14,925 nucleotides of DNA from Glaciecola sp. UBA983 (GTDB lineage Bacteria; Pseudomonadota; Gammaproteobacteria; Enterobacterales; Alteromonadaceae). The stretch lies in the NCBI GenBank assembly GCA_002292215.1, contig DBBN01000102.1, positions 1 to 14,925 of the forward strand, written 5' to 3'. Below, in pieces: positions 1-8,926 of this stretch. The translations under genes were made by a program, and so were the position numbers. The notes under the pieces were generated by a model. The model searched no databases and had not been told where the DNA came from. It saw only the letters and a program-made list of their open reading frames with translations. Position 1 is the stretch's first letter, and every line of letters starts with the position of its first letter.

Positions 1-1668
1 ACCGCCTAATTCACCACTCAAAAGCCCTTCTAAATCAGCCAGATCGGCGTTGGCCAATTGTAATAATTGAGTAACTTGACCTAATTCACTATTAGAAATA
101 CCGAGTCCTTCAGCAGCTTGTGCTTGTAAGGATTGACGCAGTTCTGCCAACGGGCCTGCTTGATCGGCTAAAATTCCATTGACTAAGGCTTTTCCTAAGC
201 GATTATCTAAATCTGATTTAAGTGAAAAAACCGGCGCAAAGACATCACCAGAATATTTAGATGTCACTGTCAATGAGTCTAATGTTGATAATGTTTGGGC
301 TATGATCTTTGTATATTCATCACTCCCTTGTGCTTGGAGTTTTAATTTATCAAAAACAAAATCAGCCGCACCAGAAATAACATTGTCTTTCATCGTGACC
401 GAGCCTTTAGAAAATAAAGAAGCCGTTTCAATTAATGCTTGTAAGCGTGGATCATCACTTACTGATAGATTATCTAAGATTAACCCTGCAATATCCCATT
501 TCTGCTGTGCATTAATGCCATTGGCTAAGATCTCAAAATTACCCGACATGGTTACCGCTTGCCATAATTTTCCATTACTAGCCTGCATATCAAATGTTGT
601 GGGTATTTTGGTGATCATGTGTTGGTCGGTAATATTCTGCCATTGACTGGTAATGGTTTCAGCGCCAACATTAAGGTTTACTTGGGCTTGTTTAACCAGT
701 AAGTTGGGATATTTGGCATTTAGATCTATTGCTGTAACAGGCTCATCTGGTTTTTTCGCAAACATGGGAGTCACAGTATTGATAACCATCAACAACGTTT
801 TATTAAATTGCTGGGCTTTTGCACCAAACACCATTTGTGTCATTTGTGCTAAGGCATCACTATCACCGGCGATTGCGCCTTGTAATAATTGATAATCTGC
901 TTTGGGAGCGGATTGTAGTAAGGCAATTTGTGCTTTGACAGCCGTATTTGCTGTGGATGCTAATGCTTTAATTTCTTGGATATTGACTTTATCAGTTTTA
1001 ATTTTGGCTTTGATGTCATCCCATTGTTTTTTAGCATTTAACAGGGCAACAGGATCGTTGAAGTTAGTTTGTTTGAGTGTATTAAATTGTGCTTTATAAG
1101 TGGCAATATCGGCTTTCGTCGGCAAGCTCTTGGCTTTAGCTTGCAAGGGTTCGATATACTTGGCTTTGGTTTCTTTGGCGGCTTTGACTGCCCCAGGCGT
1201 TTGTAATGCTGAGCGCGCTAATAATTCATCCTTGGTGGGGATGTCGTCTTTACTGGGGAGTCCAGCTAATATATCTTGTAAACTTGCTCCAGGCTGACGA
1301 TATACATCACCTGCTTGTGCACGCAGTTGGCTAAATGCCACTTTATCAATGAGGACATTATCTAAAATCACTTTTTGCGACAATAAAGGCATGAACTCGA
1401 CATCAGCTCTGACTTGACCCACTTGAATTTGATTGAATTTAGGGGCATGCGCATCGGTGATTTCAATCCCATCAATCGTGATGGTGATAGGAAACAACGT
1501 ATGGTTAATTGAAGCTATATCAACTTGTGCACCATGAGCATTGCCGATTTCTTTTTCCGCAATTGCCTTGATGATGGAATTAGCAAAAAAGAAATAAACG
1601 ATAATGATGAGAACTAAAATGCCCAATAACACTTTGCCAATTGTTCCGGCAATACTTTGATAGGCCAT
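1..1668 (-). CDS. AsmA-like membrane-anchored protein, TIGR03545-like (C-terminus cut by window)
   Basis: Reading the minus strand from ATG at 1668 gives an uninterrupted frame of 556 codons to the window edge. The start is MAYQSIAGTIGKV, then a hydrophobic segment (about residues 13-26, LLGILVLIIIVYFF) that should anchor it in the inner membrane with the bulk in the periplasm. Residues 35-115 have the AsmA-like pattern (ITIDGIEITDAHAP, LDNVLIDKVAF). Residues 140-240 are rich in Lys/Ala/Gln and probably helical or coiled (WDDIKAKIKTDK), followed by more beta-type sequence to the edge. This order fits the uncharacterised TIGR03545 family as I remember it; no function is known. AAGGA lies about 7 nt before the ATG. 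TIGR03545 genes are often paired with a TIGR03546 gene; none is upstream here, so any partner would lie beyond position 1. The frame is certain, the family assignment less so. Confidence 0.75.
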   Translation of the reverse strand, partial: MAYQSIAGTIGKVLLGILVLIIIVYFFFANSIIKAIAEKEIGNAHGAQVDIASINHTLFPITITIDGIEITDAHAPKFNQIQVGQVRADVEFMPLLSQKVILDNVLIDKVAFSQLRAQAGDVYRQPGASLQDILAGLPSKDDIPTKDELLARSALQTPGAVKAAKETKAKYIEPLQAKAKSLPTKADIATYKAQFNTLKQTNFNDPVALLNAKKQWDDIKAKIKTDKVNIQEIKALASTANTAVKAQIALLQSAPKADYQLLQGAIAGDSDALAQMTQMVFGAKAQQFNKTLLMVINTVTPMFAKKPDEPVTAIDLNAKYPNLLVKQAQVNLNVGAETITSQWQNITDQHMITKIPTTFDMQASNGKLWQAVTMSGNFEILANGINAQQKWDIAGLILDNLSVSDDPRLQALIETASLFSKGSVTMKDNVISGAADFVFDKLKLQAQGSDEYTKIIAQTLSTLDSLTVTSKYSGDVFAPVFSLKSDLDNRLGKALVNGILADQAGPLAELRQSLQAQAAEGLGISNSELGQVTQLLQLANADLADLEGLLSGELGG

Positions 1669-1760
1669 TCCATATTCCTTATTGAGTTAGTGTATTTATG
1701 CTTATAGTAATTGTGGCGTAAAATCGAAAAAAAGACAGTCCAGTTTTGATATTTCTAGCA

Positions 1761-3285
1761 TTATTGTAACAACTGCGTCATTGCGGTGGCCAACATGCGT
1801 TGCATTTTGATCCCCGCATGGTTAACCGAACGATCTGAGGCTTCGGGATGTGAGGTTTGCGCAGCAATGGTGAATTCACGCCCGCCTTGATAGTAAGGTA
1901 AACAAACATGTGCTAAAACGACATGCTCACCGGTATTTCGAGTTTCGCTTGGGCCCCAACCAATTTTTTGAAAGATTCGCCATTGTCCTTGCGTGGCATT
2001 ATCAAGGATGCGTTTAGGATTGTTAACGGATTGTCCGGCAATCGCCTCCGCGATAGCTTGGTGCAAAATGCGACTGATCCCCAATGCCATGCCACCTAGA
2101 TCTTCAGGTTGCTGGCTAAGGGCTTGCTCACCATAAAATAAGGTTTCAATATCGATAGTTTGTAACTCGGGGTGTGCGGTTAGTGGATCACGACCATGTA
2201 CAGCTAGACGTTTGAGCCATTCGGCTTGTGCTAGCGTGGTCATTGGTTTGTTGCCATTTAAGCCACATGTTTTACAGCGATACCCTTGATAACCAGGATC
2301 ATCTGTTGCTTGAGAAAAACTATTAATATTTACCACGGCTTGGGTCGTGAGGTTCAACCACGTCGGTGCCGAAGGCTCAAATGCAGTCGGGCCGTATGCG
2401 CCACGAAAACGGATCAATGGATTGTGTAATAGTAACCAACGATCATGAAACAAACTGGTCAAAAAATCGCGTCCAGCTACATTCGCAAAATAGGTGGCGA
2501 TTGCATTGGAATTTCCATCTGCATTGGCACTCGGTTCATAAGTATTAATGCTGGTAATTAAATCGGATATACGATGCGCACCCGCCATTGCATGTGCGCT
2601 CATACCTTGTTGACGGGCTTTGGCTAGCGCGCCAGTGTAGGCAAAGATTTTAGATGATGACCAAGGTTCATATAGAGTGTCGTAGGTATTGTCATTACTG
2701 AGATATCTATATCCTAATTGCGTTTGACCTTGTTGTGTGACTTGACCAAAGTCGATCACTAATACTTTAGCGGCTTGGGCATCAATATTAAAAAAAATCC
2801 CAATCGGATTTAACTCGATTTTCCCAATAAGGTTGGCTAAAGTCTGTGCTGATTGACGCAGCATACTGCTCAGTATTGCGAGCGGTTAACGTACTGCAAC
2901 CTAGCTCAGTTCGTTGCAAGTTCTGTGGTAAATAAGGTTTGATATTCATCATATTCGCATAATAATAATCAACAAAAGCATCTGATGGTGGTATGTATTC
3001 TTGTCCTTCTGTCATTTGTTTACTCGGAGACATAGGAGAACTAAATTCCGGTGGAGCATTAGACGGAGGTTGAGGTGTTGATTGTCCTGCTGCCGGTGAT
3101 TGAGCGGGTGTGGGTTGCTCCTTGGGTGGAGCTGGTTGTGCTTGCTTGAGTGCTTCATCATCAATGATGATTTGCGCACTCAAAGAAGCGGTAGCGCCCA
3201 AGCTCAATATAAACACGCTTGCAATTATACGCCAACCCATTGAATATAAGGTTATTGGTTTAGCTATGTGTGGATTCACGTGCAC
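1761..3285 (-). pseudogene. Exported serine hydrolase, beta-lactamase/PBP-like fold, frame split at a T8 run
   Basis: Two overlapping minus-strand frames read as one protein. The first (3285-2788, 165 codons) has a signal peptide (MGWRIIASVFILSLGATASLSA), a Pro/Gln/Ser-rich linker and the start of a folded domain, then stops after ...SDWDFF. The second (open from about 2883 to 1761) resumes ...FFNIDAQAAKVLVIDFG. Removing one T from the T8 run (plus A8, 2790-2797) joins them into about 507 residues. In joined numbering the domain has S209-S-S-K212 (SxxK nucleophile and Lys), N258-S-N260 at the SDN position before YFANVAG, and K440-I-G442 at the KTG position, so a class A-like acylating hydrolase fold is likely. 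A CxxC occurs near residues 337-340. Substrate unknown; resistance activity should not be assumed. The start is either GTG at 3285 (AGGT upstream) or ATG at 3240, which begins directly at the signal peptide. It may be a true pseudogene, a slippage-expressed gene or an assembly error. Confidence 0.65.
2790..2797 (-). other. T8 homopolymer at the frame switch
   Basis: Eight consecutive A on the plus strand give U8 in the mRNA of the beta-lactamase-like gene. Reading GAT TTT TTT TAA ends the upstream frame immediately after the run. With seven T the frame continues as GAT TTT TTT AAT ATT GAT into the catalytic domain. The two frames overlap only from about 2883 to 2788, and this run is the only slippery sequence there. 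The downstream frame has no Shine-Dalgarno sequence before its first ATG (2864), which argues against independent translation. Runs of this length are known sites of replication slippage, transcriptional slippage and sequencing error. Confidence 0.6.
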
Positions 3286-3331
3286 GGTTCAACCTGCGAA
3301 TAAAATAAGTATAAACTCAGGATACAAATTT

Positions 3332-4264
3332 GTGACTCAAAAAGACACCCTTTTTATTGGTATTGATGTTGGTGGTACTCGTTGTACAGCGACTGCCTAT
3401 TCATCTGATACTTGTCTGATTGCACAGGCACAGGCGCCTTCGGTGAATTTAGGGGTGAGTGTGCAGCGGGTCTTGGCCGCGTTAGATGATGTATTAGCTC
3501 AATTGTCGCAAACGCTTGAAAGATCTTTAGCGGATGTCTCAATCGGGATTGGTTGTGCTGGGTTTAGTCATCGTGTCGGTCGTGAACGTTTATTGCAATG
3601 GGCGCAAACGTATCCTAATTGCCATGTTACATCGGATATTCACATTGCTAGTTTGGCGGCGAATGCCGGCGCAGCTTGTGGTGTTGTGATAGCAGGTACA
3701 GGAACATGTGGTGCGATTTATCAGGATGGGCAATTGACTCAAGTGGGGGGACATGGCTTGTTACTCGGGGATCATGGCTCTGGAGCATGGCTAGGCTTGC
3801 AAGCTGTGAAGCACTTGCTCGCTGTGGATGATGGCTGTTCAGTACCTACTTTATTAAGCCACGCAGTGAAAACATTTAGCGCGGAGCGAAACAAGGACGG
3901 CGGAAAGGCGCCTTTGACATCGGTGCAATATTTTTCTAGTTATAACTCAAACGAATTTGCTCAACTTGCTCCATATGTATTTAACGCTGCGCGGCAAGGC
4001 GATACTCAAGCATTGCAAATGATTGAATCTGGGTTAGGGCATATTACTGAATTGGTTAATCGGGTTAGCGCAAGTCACACATTACCGGTATTTTATTTAG
4101 GCGGCGTGATGCAGCCTTATTTGGCGATTGCGCAAGCATCTTTTTCGCAGCATCCGCTGTTACAGACCGATCTAAAGCCGTGTATCCATCCTCCTGAGTT
4201 TGGTGCTATGCTTTTTGCGCGCCAAGTCAGCGATAATCTGCAGCTTATAAAAGGAACGACATGA
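3332..4264 (+). CDS. nagK: N-acetylglucosamine kinase, BadF/BadG/BcrA/BcrD ATPase family
   Basis: Cytoplasmic kinase expected to phosphorylate GlcNAc to GlcNAc-6-P with ATP. The N-terminal phosphate motif FIGIDVGGTRCTAT starts near residue 8 (D12, G14-G15-T16). SD at 101-102 in HVTSDIHIASLAA is the likely catalytic Asp region. The second phosphate/adenosine region AGTGTCGAIY (121-130) is followed by GGHGLLLGDHGSG (139-151), typical of the eukaryotic-type NagK/BadF group rather than the ROK-type NagK of E. coli. I chose GTG at 3332 because AGGA sits 9 nt upstream and the motif then lies at the usual N-terminal position; the same frame is open further upstream but that part is antisense to the divergent gene. 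Length 310 aa fits. Its stop overlaps the nagA start (ATGA), so the two are translationally coupled. Glucosamine kinase activity is possible, but the nagA neighbour favours GlcNAc. Confidence 0.85.
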   Translation: MTQKDTLFIGIDVGGTRCTATAYSSDTCLIAQAQAPSVNLGVSVQRVLAALDDVLAQLSQTLERSLADVSIGIGCAGFSHRVGRERLLQWAQTYPNCHVTSDIHIASLAANAGAACGVVIAGTGTCGAIYQDGQLTQVGGHGLLLGDHGSGAWLGLQAVKHLLAVDDGCSVPTLLSHAVKTFSAERNKDGGKAPLTSVQYFSSYNSNEFAQLAPYVFNAARQGDTQALQMIESGLGHITELVNRVSASHTLPVFYLGGVMQPYLAIAQASFSQHPLLQTDLKPCIHPPEFGAMLFARQVSDNLQLIKGTT

Positions 4265-5481
4265 ACTCATTTGGTAAAGCAAGCGATACGACTATATTTG
4301 CTGAATATGCCTTGATTGACGGTCAGTGGCGCAAAAATACTGTCGTGACTATCACGAATTCTAAAATTGCGTCGATTATGTGTGATGTGTCATCAATACA
4401 GGCTCGTCAAAGTAGCTGGCAGGTTGAATATTTAACGCCTAGTTATATTGATGTGCAAGTGAACGGCGGCGGTGGAATTTTATTGGGAGAATACGTTACT
4501 CCAGATGATTTACTCACGGTCGCAAAGGTCCATCAAGCATTTGGTACTGGGGCGTTACTGCCAACCTTAATCACTAATAACAGTGATGCGATGGAGAGAA
4601 TGGCTGATAGTACTGCTGCTGTGATTGCACAGCAAACACAATCATATGCTGCGGCGAATACACATATTTTAGGGGTACATTTTGAAGGGCCTTGGTTGGC
4701 TAATGCCAAAAAAGGCATTCACTTAGCTGAGCATATTCGTCCACCCACTGATCGCGAATTACAGTGCGTTACTCGTTCCGATATCGGTAAAGTAAAAGTG
4801 ACCTTGGCACCAGAAAGCGTATCGGTAGATGTGATCCAAGATCTGGTTGCACAAGGTGTAATAGTCAGCCTTGGGCATACGAATGCTGATATTGATACCA
4901 CACTAGCGGCAATTGTTGCTGGGGCTTCTGGTTTTACGCATCTATTTAACGCAATGTCAGGTTTTACTGGACGAGCACCCGGTGTACTTGGAGCTGCATT
5001 AAGCAACCAACACACTTATGCCGGGATGATTATGGATCTACATCATGTGCACCCAGCATCAATTCAAGCGGCAATTCATGCCAAAGGTCTTGCATATAGT
5101 GTGCTGGTGACTGATGCAATGGGGCATGTTGGCGCAGATGTTGATACCTTACCCTATTTCGATTTATCGATAACTCGTACCGGAGATAAGCTTACCACGC
5201 CGGATGGTAGTCTTGCTGGCTCATGTTTAACCATGCATCAAGCGGTTTGTAATACGTTGACTCATTGTGATGTTACATGGGAGCAAGCGATTGCGATGGC
5301 AAGTATCCACCCATCTAATTGGCTTGGATTAGACGATATAGGCGCGATCCGCGTTGGCTATATTGCGAATCTATTAGGTTTATCCTTGCCACCAGTCGAG
5401 CCAGGTTTACCGAATACAATTTCAATAAATACACAGCCAACCATCACCCATCACTGGGTAAAGGGTCAATATGTCAAATAA
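4261..5481 (+). CDS. nagA: N-acetylglucosamine-6-phosphate deacetylase
   Basis: Hydrolyses GlcNAc-6-P to glucosamine-6-P and acetate in the cytoplasm; amidohydrolase superfamily. Visible motifs are PSYIDVQVNGGGG (60-72), where the HxH of many amidohydrolases is replaced by QxN as in other NagA proteins; GVHFEGPWL (138-146) with metal-ligand E142; SLGHTNA (203-209) with H206; THLFNAM (226-232) with H227; MDLHHVHP (258-265); LVTDAMGHVG (282-291) with the catalytic D285; and AGSCLTM, a typical C-terminal lid motif. At 406 aa it is slightly longer than E. coli NagA (382). It overlaps nagK by 4 nt and the permease gene by 11 nt, so the three form one operon. It consumes the product of the upstream kinase. 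No frameshift or missing ligand is seen. Confidence 0.95.
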   Translation: MNSFGKASDTTIFAEYALIDGQWRKNTVVTITNSKIASIMCDVSSIQARQSSWQVEYLTPSYIDVQVNGGGGILLGEYVTPDDLLTVAKVHQAFGTGALLPTLITNNSDAMERMADSTAAVIAQQTQSYAAANTHILGVHFEGPWLANAKKGIHLAEHIRPPTDRELQCVTRSDIGKVKVTLAPESVSVDVIQDLVAQGVIVSLGHTNADIDTTLAAIVAGASGFTHLFNAMSGFTGRAPGVLGAALSNQHTYAGMIMDLHHVHPASIQAAIHAKGLAYSVLVTDAMGHVGADVDTLPYFDLSITRTGDKLTTPDGSLAGSCLTMHQAVCNTLTHCDVTWEQAIAMASIHPSNWLGLDDIGAIRVGYIANLLGLSLPPVEPGLPNTISINTQPTITHHWVKGQYVK

Positions 5482-6766
5482 TACCTCATCGCCTTCCACC
5501 GCCCTTACCGTCAGTATCTTGGGCGGATTATTTTTTCTATTCGGCTTTGTGACTTGGCTCAATGGTGCATTAGTGCCATATTTACAGCTCATTTGTGACT
5601 TAACTGAAACACAGGCGTTATTAGTGGCATCGAGTTTTTACATTGCTTATGTAGTGATGGCATTACCCATGTCCTTTGTATTGGATAGAATCGGCTTAAA
5701 ACAAGGGATGGTGCTTGGCTTAGCGTTAATGAGTGTCGGCCTATTATTATTTATTCCTGCGGCATTTGGGCAAACATTCGCTCTATTTTTATTGGCGCAG
5801 TTTGTTTTGGGTAGTGGGCTAACCATTTTACAAACGGCTTCAAATCCGTATTTAGTGATTTCCGGGCCCAATGAAAGTGCTGCAGCACGCATTGCGGTAA
5901 TGGGTATCTTAAACAAAGCAGCAGGGGTGTTAGCGCCATTGTTATTTACCGCATTGGTCTTATCTGGTTTTAGTGATGTAAACCAAGCCAGTCTGTCCTT
6001 GCTTTCAGATACTGAGCGACAATTTCAAATTGGTCAATTAGCTGAGCAAATGGTTATCCCATATTTAGGCTTAGCAAGCATCGTAATGGTACTGGCATTA
6101 GGAATGGCAAAATCGCCACTATCCGCATTAGCTATACCCAAAGATGCACAATCATCTCGATCTTTATTCGATTTTCCACATCTGGTATTTGGTGTCATCG
6201 CCTTGTTTTTCTATGTTGGTGTGGAGGTGATCGCCGCTGATACAATTGGTTTATATGGCTCATCGTTAGGATTGCCAAATGTGACCGCCTTAACTGCTTA
6301 TACTATGGTATTTATGGTGGTGGGTTATGTTCTTGGCTTACTTTGCATACCGCGTCTTGCATCGCAGTCCATCGTTCTGGGTATCAGTGGTATTACAGGT
6401 ATCGTCTTGTGTATTATGATTAGCGTGGTAGATGTACAAAGTACCACTTTAGCTGACGTCCTATGGGGCTGGAGTGGGATCCCATTATTACCCAATCCTT
6501 TGGTGCTGATCGCATTATTAGGCTTGGCTAACGCGATGGTGTGGCCGACTATTTGGCCGCTAGCGATAGCTGATTTAGGAGATTACACCGCACGTGGTTC
6601 AGCTTGGCTGATCATGGCAATCGCCGGTGGTGCAATTTTGCCACCGTTGTTTGGTCAGGTCGTCGCGCAAATCGGTTATCAAAGCAGTTATCTTACCTTA
6701 ATCATTGGCTATGTGGTGATTACGAGTTATGGCATGCTGCAATACCAGCAACGCCGAGTTAGCTAA
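5471..6766 (+). CDS. nagP: MFS sugar:H+ symporter, FucP/NagP type (probable GlcNAc permease)
   Basis: Inner-membrane transporter of about 12 predicted transmembrane helices and 431 aa. It carries marks of the fucose/glucose-galactose (FHS) branch of the major facilitator superfamily: LFGFVTWLNGALVPYL in the first helix region, and LQTASNPYLVISGP followed by AARIAVMGILNKAAG in the N-terminal half. LDRIGLKQGM between helices 2 and 3 is the loop 2-3 motif. The ATG follows AAGGG by 5 nt and overlaps the end of nagA by 11 nt. Family members transport fucose, glucose, galactose or GlcNAc; co-transcription with a GlcNAc kinase and deacetylase makes free GlcNAc the likely substrate, as for NagP of Shewanella. 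Uptake of unphosphorylated sugar also explains why a kinase gene is present. Substrate is inferred from context only. Confidence 0.85.
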   Translation: MSNNTSSPSTALTVSILGGLFFLFGFVTWLNGALVPYLQLICDLTETQALLVASSFYIAYVVMALPMSFVLDRIGLKQGMVLGLALMSVGLLLFIPAAFGQTFALFLLAQFVLGSGLTILQTASNPYLVISGPNESAAARIAVMGILNKAAGVLAPLLFTALVLSGFSDVNQASLSLLSDTERQFQIGQLAEQMVIPYLGLASIVMVLALGMAKSPLSALAIPKDAQSSRSLFDFPHLVFGVIALFFYVGVEVIAADTIGLYGSSLGLPNVTALTAYTMVFMVVGYVLGLLCIPRLASQSIVLGISGITGIVLCIMISVVDVQSTTLADVLWGWSGIPLLPNPLVLIALLGLANAMVWPTIWPLAIADLGDYTARGSAWLIMAIAGGAILPPLFGQVVAQIGYQSSYLTLIIGYVVITSYGMLQYQQRRVS

Positions 6767-6819
6767 CTGGGCTAAAAACATGTTAAAATTTTTTTATTAT
6801 CAACTAAGTACATATATTT

Positions 6820-7689
6820 ATGCCTAATTTTACGACTGAGCCTTCTATATTTCGAACGGTGCGTTTTTGGTTAATCGCTGTTGTAGTTACAATAATTGCA
6901 ACCTACTTATTAACCGTCCGGTATGTTGATAGTCAATTAGCACAGCGTAATGACAACAATATTATTAACGATTGTCATAAAGTATGGTCAACTCGCGGCT
7001 TGGTCACTGATGTGGATAATCGATTAAATGATGCAAACTCGATTGCGTCTATTCAACTCGCTTTTGCCCAAGGTGCTAAAGGTGTCGAAGTGGATGTCTA
7101 CTTTGATTTGGCGATGGACCGCTTTATTGTCAGTCATGACCGTCCTTATAATTTAAAAAATGGAGAGTTATTAACGCTAGAAACATTGTTTAATACCCTC
7201 CAGCATCAAGGATATATTTGGTTAGATTTTAAAAAAATGACCCGATTAGATGAAGCAGGCGTGCAGCAAGCTGTTGCTCGGTTACAAGCGATTACAGCTG
7301 ATTCTGATATGGCGCAGCGGATTTATGTGGAGTCTGAACATCCAATTAATTTAGCGTATTTTCATCGAGCGGGTTTTCAATCGTTATTCGATACTCAGCC
7401 GTTACCAAAATCATTTATCGGTACCGAGTTGATTCATAACCTGTATAAAATCATTTTTTTCTTTGGTGAATATTCTGTGATGGGCATTGATTATGGCGAA
7501 ATAGATGATCCAGTATATAACGATATTTCAGAACGTGTGTTACAAAACGTACCGATGTTCGTTTACCATGTACCTGATAACCAAGCATTAATTACGAGAT
7601 TAGCACAACAAGATAATGTTCGAGTGATATTAAATGCGAATGAGACTGTCGCTGGGTTTGGTGTGAGTGCTTGTAGTGAGTTGCAGTAA
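6820..7689 (+). CDS. Membrane-anchored glycerophosphodiester-phosphodiesterase-like protein
   Basis: A 289-aa protein with one N-terminal hydrophobic segment (about 16-33) and then a periplasm-facing domain of the PI-PLC-like/GDPD TIM-barrel type. CHKVW (52-56) with H53 replaces the usual HRG. NSIASIQLAFAQGAKGVEVDVYFD (73-96, compare the family's ENTxxAFxxAxxxGAxxxExDV) supplies E90 and D92. FIVSHDRPYN (102-111) supplies H106-D107. LLTLETLF (117-124) is the usual segment after the HD motif, and WLDFK (134-138) stands where most members have E-I-K, with Asp instead of Glu. A catalytic phosphodiesterase is therefore plausible, but the substrate is unclear and the motifs are diverged. The ATG has no clear Shine-Dalgarno sequence. 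It lies 53 nt downstream of the permease on the same strand; read-through from the nag operon is possible but nothing links the functions. Confidence 0.7.
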   Translation: MPNFTTEPSIFRTVRFWLIAVVVTIIATYLLTVRYVDSQLAQRNDNNIINDCHKVWSTRGLVTDVDNRLNDANSIASIQLAFAQGAKGVEVDVYFDLAMDRFIVSHDRPYNLKNGELLTLETLFNTLQHQGYIWLDFKKMTRLDEAGVQQAVARLQAITADSDMAQRIYVESEHPINLAYFHRAGFQSLFDTQPLPKSFIGTELIHNLYKIIFFFGEYSVMGIDYGEIDDPVYNDISERVLQNVPMFVYHVPDNQALITRLAQQDNVRVILNANETVAGFGVSACSELQ

Positions 7690-7718
7690 TCAAACTCTGT
7701 ATAAGGTTTGATCACTGC
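7683..7718. terminator. Hairpin between convergent genes (likely for fadBA)
   Basis: GCAGT...ATCAAAC (7683-7695) pairs with GTTTGAT.ACTGC (7706-7718) around a 10-nt loop. The plus-strand RNA has one A-C mismatch. In the minus-strand RNA the same position is a G-U wobble, so all 13 positions pair, which favours a role at the 3' end of the fadBA transcript. It overlaps the stop codon of the plus-strand gene (7687-7689). No T-run follows on either side, so it could instead be an mRNA-stabilising stem or a Rho-assisted end. Confidence 0.45.
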
Positions 7719-7744
7719 GCTAGTTGATACATTTAATGATCGTG

Positions 7745-8926
<1,182 letters not shown>

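Noticed and set aside
179..1297. Four plus-strand open frames of 65-155 codons
   Set aside because: All are antisense to the continuous 556-codon minus-strand frame, which has a coherent membrane-anchored protein pattern.
2788..2864. Independent gene starting at ATG 2864 for the catalytic domain
   Set aside because: No Shine-Dalgarno sequence, no signal peptide, and its first 25 codons are the out-of-frame overlap before the T8 run.
1761..3285. Antibiotic-resistance beta-lactamase
   Set aside because: The SDN and KTG positions are not canonical, the length with linker is unusual, and the frame is split; only the fold class is supported.
3110..3331. Longer start for the GlcNAc kinase frame
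   Set aside because: The extra 74 residues are antisense to the signal-peptide/linker region of the divergent gene, and GTG at 3332 has its own AGGA and puts the ATP motif at the N-terminus.
3241..3331. NagR/NagC-type operator between the divergent genes
   Set aside because: Only short palindromes (CGTGCACG) are present and I cannot match them to a known GlcNAc operator; the promoters here are also unclear.
6757..6819. 12-bp palindrome AGTTAGCTAACT and a nearby T7 run as a terminator after the permease gene
   Set aside because: The palindrome leaves only a 4-bp stem, the alternative TTAGC/GCTAA stem is 5 bp, and the T-run is 11 nt away.
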